A stretch of 46,848 nt of DNA from NCBI RefSeq assembly GCF_030063355.1, contig NZ_JASISZ010000065.1:1-46848 (forward strand), in the 5' to 3' direction. Of the stretch, positions 43,100 to 46,848 are shown in pieces (position 1 is the stretch's first letter; every line of letters begins with the position of its first letter). The stretch is from Streptomyces sp. PH10-H1 (GTDB taxonomy: Bacteria; Actinomycetota; Actinomycetes; Streptomycetales; Streptomycetaceae). The notes under the pieces were generated by a model. That model saw nothing but the letters and a program-made list of their open reading frames with translations, was not told the DNA's origin and ran no database searches. Position numbers and translations under genes: made by a program.

Positions 43100-44332
43100 G
43101 TGGGTCCGCGCGGGGAGGGAATCGCCCTGCTGCAGTTCACGTCGGGTTCCACCGGCCGGCCACGCGGTGTCCAGGTCTCCTGGCAGAACCTCGCGGCCAA
43201 CCGCGCCCTGCAGAGCCGCCTGATCGGATGGAAGGACGGGGACGGCTTCGCGTCCTGGCTGCCGCTGCACCACGACATGGGCCTGATCGGCTGCTGCCTC
43301 TTCCCGGTCGCCTCGCAGAGCAACCTGTGGCTGATGCGCCCCGACCAGTTCATCCGGGACCCGGCCCGATGGCTGGACTGCTTCGGACCCGGCCGGGCGT
43401 CGCACTCGGCGGCGCCGTCGTTCGCGTTCGCCTATGCGGCCCGGCGGATCCGGCCGCGGCGGCTGGACGAGCTGGACCTGTCCGGCTGGCGCAGCGTCTG
43501 CGTCGGCGCCGAGGCGGTCGATCCGGCGGCGCTCGGCGCGTTCGCCCGATTCGCCGCACCGGCCGGGTTCTCCCCGGACGCGTACGTGCCCTGCTACGGC
43601 CTGGCGGAGAACACGCTGGCGGTGACGGGCGCCGCAGCGCCGGTTCTGATCGTACGCCCCGACTGGGCCGCGCTGCGGATCGGCCGGGCGGTGACCGTCG
43701 AGGACACCGCCCGGCTGGGTGACCGGGCCGTCGAGCCGGGCTCCGGCTGGCTCGTCGGCCACGGCTTCTCCCAGGAGGGTGACGGGGTCGGCGTCCGCAT
43801 TCTTGACGAGGACGGCCGTCCCGTCCCGGCCGGACATATCGGGGAGATCGCCGTGTCCGGCACCTCGGTGGCACGGGGCTACCACGCGGGACGGGAGGGC
43901 GGACCGCACGCCACCCGCTTCGTCGACGGTGAACTCCGCACCGCCGACGCCGGGTTCCTGCACGACGGCCAGCTCTTCATCCTGGGCCGGATGGGCGATA
44001 GCCTGAAACTCCGCGGGCGCAGCGTCTACGTCGACGACCTCGACGCGAAGGTCGCGGCCGTTGCCGGGCTGGACCGGGACCGCGCGGCGGTGGTGGCACT
44101 CAACGACCGCGGCCGGGCCGGTGTCGCCGTCTTCGTGGAGGCCGCCCCCGGTCCCTGGACGGAGAAGGTGACCGAAATGCTGCGTGCCGAACTCGGCCCC
44201 GAGCCCACCCTCACCCTCGTCGCCGGCCGCCGTGGCCTGCTCAAGCGCACCACCAGCGGCAAGTTGCGCCGCCGCCATATGTGGCAACTACTCCAGGAGG
44301 GCAGGCTAGAGGCGGTCACGACCAGGCTGTGA
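43100..44332 (+). CDS. Fatty acyl-AMP ligase, remaining part, in frame after the TGA
   Basis: The second part (411 residues from GTG 43100) of the same enzyme. It contains the ATP-binding signature LLQFTSGSTGRPRG, SWLPLHHDMGLIG, YGLAENTLAVT and the end segment LGRMGDSLKLRGRSVYVDDL with KRTTSGKLRRR, where the catalytic lysine lies. The domain should adenylate a fatty acid and load it on a carrier protein. No ribosome-binding site is seen before 43100, so the piece is not obviously a separate gene. Frame and coding character are continuous from 42587 except for the single TGA. Confidence 0.75.
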   Translation: MGPRGEGIALLQFTSGSTGRPRGVQVSWQNLAANRALQSRLIGWKDGDGFASWLPLHHDMGLIGCCLFPVASQSNLWLMRPDQFIRDPARWLDCFGPGRASHSAAPSFAFAYAARRIRPRRLDELDLSGWRSVCVGAEAVDPAALGAFARFAAPAGFSPDAYVPCYGLAENTLAVTGAAAPVLIVRPDWAALRIGRAVTVEDTARLGDRAVEPGSGWLVGHGFSQEGDGVGVRILDEDGRPVPAGHIGEIAVSGTSVARGYHAGREGGPHATRFVDGELRTADAGFLHDGQLFILGRMGDSLKLRGRSVYVDDLDAKVAAVAGLDRDRAAVVALNDRGRAGVAVFVEAAPGPWTEKVTEMLRAELGPEPTLTLVAGRRGLLKRTTSGKLRRRHMWQLLQEGRLEAVTTRL

Positions 44333-44416
44333 CGACCAGGCCGTGACGGGACCCTGAGGCAGTGGGCGCAACCAGCTCCCGGGAGCCGCCACTGGCCGGC
44401 CCTGGCCGGCACTACG

Positions 44417-44875
44417 ATGGCCACTATGGGATCACTCCTTCACCGGTTGCCGGCCGACTTCTGGACCGTCCCGTACACCGGCTCCCGCTTCCCGGGGTCG
44501 GCGGCTGTGGTCGGCCGGCCCGGCCTCGCGGCGGGCGCCAACTGCCAGCTGTTCGCCTACGAGGTGCTCAGGCACTTCGGTCTGGCTCCGCCGGCTCAGC
44601 GTTCCAGCGACCTGTGGGACGACACGGAAGTCACGGTCCGCGTTCCGGTTCCCCGGCCCCTCGACCTGCTCCTCTTCAATGCCGTTGATGATCCCTACAG
44701 TGCCCACGTCGGCGTCTGGATCGACAACGACGCCGTCCTTCACCTGTGCGCGGAGATCGGCCGCCCGGCCGTGTGGGGACTGGCCGACTTCGCGGAGCGG
44801 GAGCGCTACCGAGTCCTGGTCGGCGCGAAACGGGTGATGACCCCCTCCTCTGTCACCGCGTCACGGAATACTTGA
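44417..44875 (+). CDS. NlpC/P60-like small hydrolase
   Basis: A 152-residue protein resembling the NlpC/P60 cysteine-peptidase fold: Cys in GANCQLFAYEVL (about 43), His in SAHVGVWIDND (about 95), and a polar residue near VLHLCAEIG. No signal peptide is visible, so a cytoplasmic role or non-cell-wall substrate is possible. The start could also be ATG 44426 (MGSLLHRL); neither has a clear ribosome-binding site. It lies 84 nt after the ligase and may not belong to the cluster. Confidence 0.6.
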   Translation: MATMGSLLHRLPADFWTVPYTGSRFPGSAAVVGRPGLAAGANCQLFAYEVLRHFGLAPPAQRSSDLWDDTEVTVRVPVPRPLDLLLFNAVDDPYSAHVGVWIDNDAVLHLCAEIGRPAVWGLADFAERERYRVLVGAKRVMTPSSVTASRNT

Positions 44876-44921
44876 TCGACCAGGTGGCGCTCTCGGCTAC
44901 GCGGCCAGCGAGCTCGGGCCC

Positions 44922-45659
44922 GTGCGAACCCAGCGGCCCACTGTCCCGATCAGCCGGACCCGGACGTTCATCGTCACCTGTGTGATGTCGCTGGGGCTCT
45001 CCGCGCTGACGTCGAGTCTGATCATGCTCGCCACGGTGGTGATCCTGGGTATGGATGCGTCTCATCTGCCGTTGTTGTGGGTCTTCTCGTTCTGCGCGAC
45101 CGCCGCTGTGGGGCTCGGGGTTCAGGCGCTGCTCGCCGTCTTCGGCGGGATCGGGCAACTGATCAGCAAGTTCGTGTTCGAGGTCGGAGCCGTCGCCGCT
45201 CTGCTCTTCGGCTTCGCCATGACCGGCTACTACGACCGCAAAGGCCTGCACCGCATCGTTCCCGAACATGCCTCACATCCCGCGTCCGGACGGAAGCCCC
45301 GCACATCGCGACCTCGCGCAGGCGGGGCCCGCCAGGAGGTCCGCGCCGGTGACAGGTCGCACTGCCTGGGACGATGCCTGCTCCGTCGACAGGCCGAGGC
45401 AGCACCACTTGCCGGCCTCCCGCACCATCCGCCCCTGCTGGAGATCGGTGTCAACAGCTGCGCGGGGGAGGGCGGGCAGAGGTGCACCGGCGGCGCTGAG
45501 ACAATGGTGGCTGACGGCCTCAAACTCGCGCGCTGCTTGACCTCGACCCGGACCGGGCCGCTGATTCCATCGGAGAGATTCATGACGACCCCGACCACGG
45601 TCGCCGCCACCACCGGTACCGGTGGTAGCGCCACTGGGCCGATCGCGCAGGCCGGCTGA
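44922..45659 (+). CDS. Membrane protein of unknown function, C-terminal half doubtful
   Basis: Residues 12-45 and 47-105 form three to four hydrophobic spans (TFIVTCVMSLGLSALTSSLI, LPLLWVFSFCATAAVGLGVQ, AVAALLFGFAMTGYY), fitting a small Streptomyces membrane protein. After about residue 115 the frame becomes Arg/Gly/Pro-rich and does not look like a real protein, suggesting a lost stop or an insertion near 45270. The region 45270-45582 shows no recognisable gene on either strand. The frame closes at TGA 45657-45659, overlapping the next start by one base. Confidence 0.45.
   Translation: MRTQRPTVPISRTRTFIVTCVMSLGLSALTSSLIMLATVVILGMDASHLPLLWVFSFCATAAVGLGVQALLAVFGGIGQLISKFVFEVGAVAALLFGFAMTGYYDRKGLHRIVPEHASHPASGRKPRTSRPRAGGARQEVRAGDRSHCLGRCLLRRQAEAAPLAGLPHHPPLLEIGVNSCAGEGGQRCTGGAETMVADGLKLARCLTSTRTGPLIPSERFMTTPTTVAATTGTGGSATGPIAQAG
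45583..45659 (+). CDS. 25-residue ORF coupled to the following gene
   Basis: ATG 45583 has GGAGAG 4 nt upstream and encodes a Thr/Gly/Ala-rich peptide (MTTPTTVAATTGTGGSATG...) ending at the TGA shared with the next ATG. Start signal and TGATG coupling suggest it is translated, perhaps as a leader that controls translation of the next gene. It lies in the doubtful end of the membrane ORF, in the same frame. No homologue recognised. Confidence 0.35.
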
Positions 45660-46159
45660 TGAGCGCGCTGGAGCCCGTCGCCCTGGTGCTTGACGGCTAC
45701 ATCGAGGACGCCCCGGCTCCGGGGCCCGGCGATGAAAGCGGTGCAACGGCGGCGTTCCGTCTGATCCATTCGCCCACGGACCACGCCGCGGACGAGATGC
45801 TGCTGCCGTGCCTGGTGACCGACCCGGTCCTGGCCAGAACCGCACTGGACGAGCTGGAGGAGGGCGACCTGCTGCGCGTGGAGGGGCTTCTCATGCTGCC
45901 CTGCGCGACAGCCGATGGAGTGCTACGCCTGCAGGTGGAAGCCATTGAGGTCCTGTCACCGGCCCCGATACGCGAGATCGAGCCCGACTCGGTCGAGCGC
46001 TACGGCCCGTATGTCATCGTCAACGGCAACACCGACAGCATCGGCGCCGACCCGGTCCAGATGTGGACCGATGCCGGTGCCTGGGTCGGCATCGCGCCCG
46101 GACCCGCCGCCGTCCAGGACATGATCACCGCCTACGAGGCCCGCACCAACGACGCCTGA
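45659..46159 (+). CDS. Hypothetical protein with OB-fold-like N-terminal part
   Basis: A 166-residue acidic protein. The first ~105 residues have the pattern of beta strands separated by loops with LEEGDLLRVEGLLMLP and LRLQVEAIEVL, resembling an OB fold as found in single-strand DNA-binding proteins; this is inference from pattern only. The C-terminal part (IEPDSVERYGPYVIVNGNTD) is unassigned. Start ATG 45659 overlaps the preceding stop. Confidence 0.55.
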   Translation: MSALEPVALVLDGYIEDAPAPGPGDESGATAAFRLIHSPTDHAADEMLLPCLVTDPVLARTALDELEEGDLLRVEGLLMLPCATADGVLRLQVEAIEVLSPAPIREIEPDSVERYGPYVIVNGNTDSIGADPVQMWTDAGAWVGIAPGPAAVQDMITAYEARTNDA

Positions 46160-46230
46160 TACGGAACAGAACCGCTCGGTGTACATACGACGGCCCGGCC
46201 CCGGAGCGGTCTGCGCGCAGGGCCGGGCCG

Positions 46231-46641
46231 TTGCGCAGCGTCCCACGGAAGTACGCGACATTCAGCGGGCGGGCGCGACGCCGTGAGTTCTGGATGTTTG
46301 CCCTGGTCAACACCGCCATCACCATCGCACTGATCATCCTGGACGCGCGTATTGACACGGACCCCTACCTCCAGTATTCGTATGCCCTCGCGACGCTGCT
46401 GCCGAGCCTGGCCGTCACTGTCCGGCGTCTGCACGACGTCGTCCGGTCGGGAGTGAACATCTTCTGGGGGGCGATCCCGCTCATCGGCCTCATCATCCTT
46501 ACCGGGCTCCTGGCCGGCGACGGTGAGCCGTACATCAACAAGTACGGGCCAAACCCGAAGACCGGCTATCCGGACTATGCGGACGACGACGCCGAGTTCG
46601 CCAAGTCCCACGTCAGGCGCTACAGCGACACCCCCGGTTAG
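46231..46641 (+). CDS. DUF805-family membrane protein, N-terminus uncertain
   Basis: The frame matches DUF805 from KYATFSGRARRREFWMFALV, with three to four membrane spans and RRLHDVVRSGVNIFWGAIPL. The family normally starts about ten residues earlier with an Met-x-W segment followed by KKYATFSGR. Here no ATG or GTG precedes it; TTG 46231 gives MRSVPRKYATF and is the only nearby start, with AGGG upstream. It may be 5'-truncated or start at this TTG. Confidence 0.65.
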   Translation: MRSVPRKYATFSGRARRREFWMFALVNTAITIALIILDARIDTDPYLQYSYALATLLPSLAVTVRRLHDVVRSGVNIFWGAIPLIGLIILTGLLAGDGEPYINKYGPNPKTGYPDYADDDAEFAKSHVRRYSDTPG

Positions 46642-46721
46642 GGGCGTGGCCGGAACCAGGGGAGGAACTGGGCGAGCTCCGGGTCGAACGCATGCGCATC
46701 GGCGAGCTCCCGTCCGCCCTG

Positions 46722-46742
46722 CTAGGGCGCGTATTTGGTTGT
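46722..46742. repeat. Probable IS5-type element end with CTAG target
   Basis: CTAG (46722-46725) followed by GGCGCGTATTTGGTTGT lies just beyond the stop of the transposase at the right edge. IS5-family elements often duplicate a YTAR-type target such as CTAG, so this is a plausible left terminal repeat. The other end is outside the window. Confidence 0.45.
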
Positions 46743-46744
46743 GA

Positions 46745-46848
46745 TCAATTGGCAGTCCGGGTGAGGTCTTTGATCCAGATCATCGAGGCGCGGAGGTGGA
46801 CGCCGGCGAGGTAGCTTTCCGGGGTCTTGTCGTACCGGGTTGCGACGC
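46745..46848 (-). CDS. IS5-family transposase, C-terminal end, cut by the window edge
   Basis: The minus-strand frame enters from the right and reads VATRYDKTPESYLAGVHLRA then SMIWIKDLTRTAN, ending at TGA 46745-46747. This is the characteristic C-terminus of IS5-type DDE transposases (RYDKxxxSYLAxxxLRAxMIW). No disruption is visible in this part, so the element may be intact. It differs from both other relics in the window. Confidence 0.82.
   Translation of the reverse strand, partial: VATRYDKTPESYLAGVHLRASMIWIKDLTRTAN

Noticed and set aside
44316..44350. Direct repeat GACGACCAGGC near the end of the acyl-AMP ligase gene
   Set aside because: Two copies only, one inside the coding end; probably local duplication without function.
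45268..45845. Open frames on both strands in the doubtful end of the membrane gene
   Set aside because: No ribosome-binding site, no motif, and composition typical of non-coding high-GC DNA.

Overview
The window is from a high-GC actinomycete, almost certainly a Streptomyces. Evidence: G/C at nearly every third codon position, GTG starts, ATGA/GTGA stop-start overlaps, lipobox lipoproteins, and Streptomyces-type rhamnose genes. No rRNA, tRNA or CRISPR was seen. Intact metabolic operons alternate with stretches of broken genes and IS5-family relics, as is typical of a chromosome arm. All assignments come from reading the sequence; no database search was run.

Layout. (1) 1-6300: gene graveyard. 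It holds a truncated DUF5134-type membrane gene, an intact SnoaL-tailed ECF sigma factor, an NmrA-like scrap, an IS5 N-terminal relic, a small lipoprotein, a decayed MFS gene, an amidohydrolase tail, a frameshifted esterase and an MFS tail. (2) 6317-9144: an HTH (MmyB-type) regulator coupled to a zinc alcohol dehydrogenase, then a collapsed amidohydrolase. (3) 9334-23223: an L-rhamnose regulon. The leftward arm holds rhaT-rhaP-rhaQ-rhaS-rhaM, an L-fucose/L-arabinose isomerase-family protein and two tandem LacI paralogues. The rightward arm holds rhaI-rhaD-rhaB. The divergent promoter carries LacI-type inverted repeats. (4) 23597-29925: a DeoR regulator with a GCCCn4CGGGC operator array, then a sugar/polyol ABC transporter (binding protein and two permeases, no ATPase), a polyol dehydrogenase and a PfkB kinase. 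(5) 29969-32070: second graveyard with a decapitated hydrolase, a xylF tail and a deleted IS5 transposase. (6) 32073-44332: a PucR regulator and then an unfamiliar biosynthetic cluster. (7) 44417-46848: an NlpC/P60-like protein, small membrane and hypothetical proteins, a DUF805 protein, and an IS5-family transposase entering from the right.

The main point of interest is the cluster at 33816-44332. Seven genes overlap end to end: a KASIII-like enzyme with a rearranged catalytic triad, an AurF-like diiron oxygenase, an atypical acyl carrier protein, a SerRS-like amino acid:[carrier protein] ligase, a thioester-reductase-like SDR, a ferritin-like diiron protein, and a phosphopantetheinyl transferase fused to a second carrier protein. 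An MMPL exporter, an ICMT-like membrane methyltransferase and a fatty acyl-AMP ligase interrupted by an in-frame TGA follow. Inference: an amino acid and a fatty acyl group are loaded on separate carriers, oxidised (perhaps at nitrogen), joined or reduced, and the lipidic product exported. I do not recognise this set as any characterised pathway.
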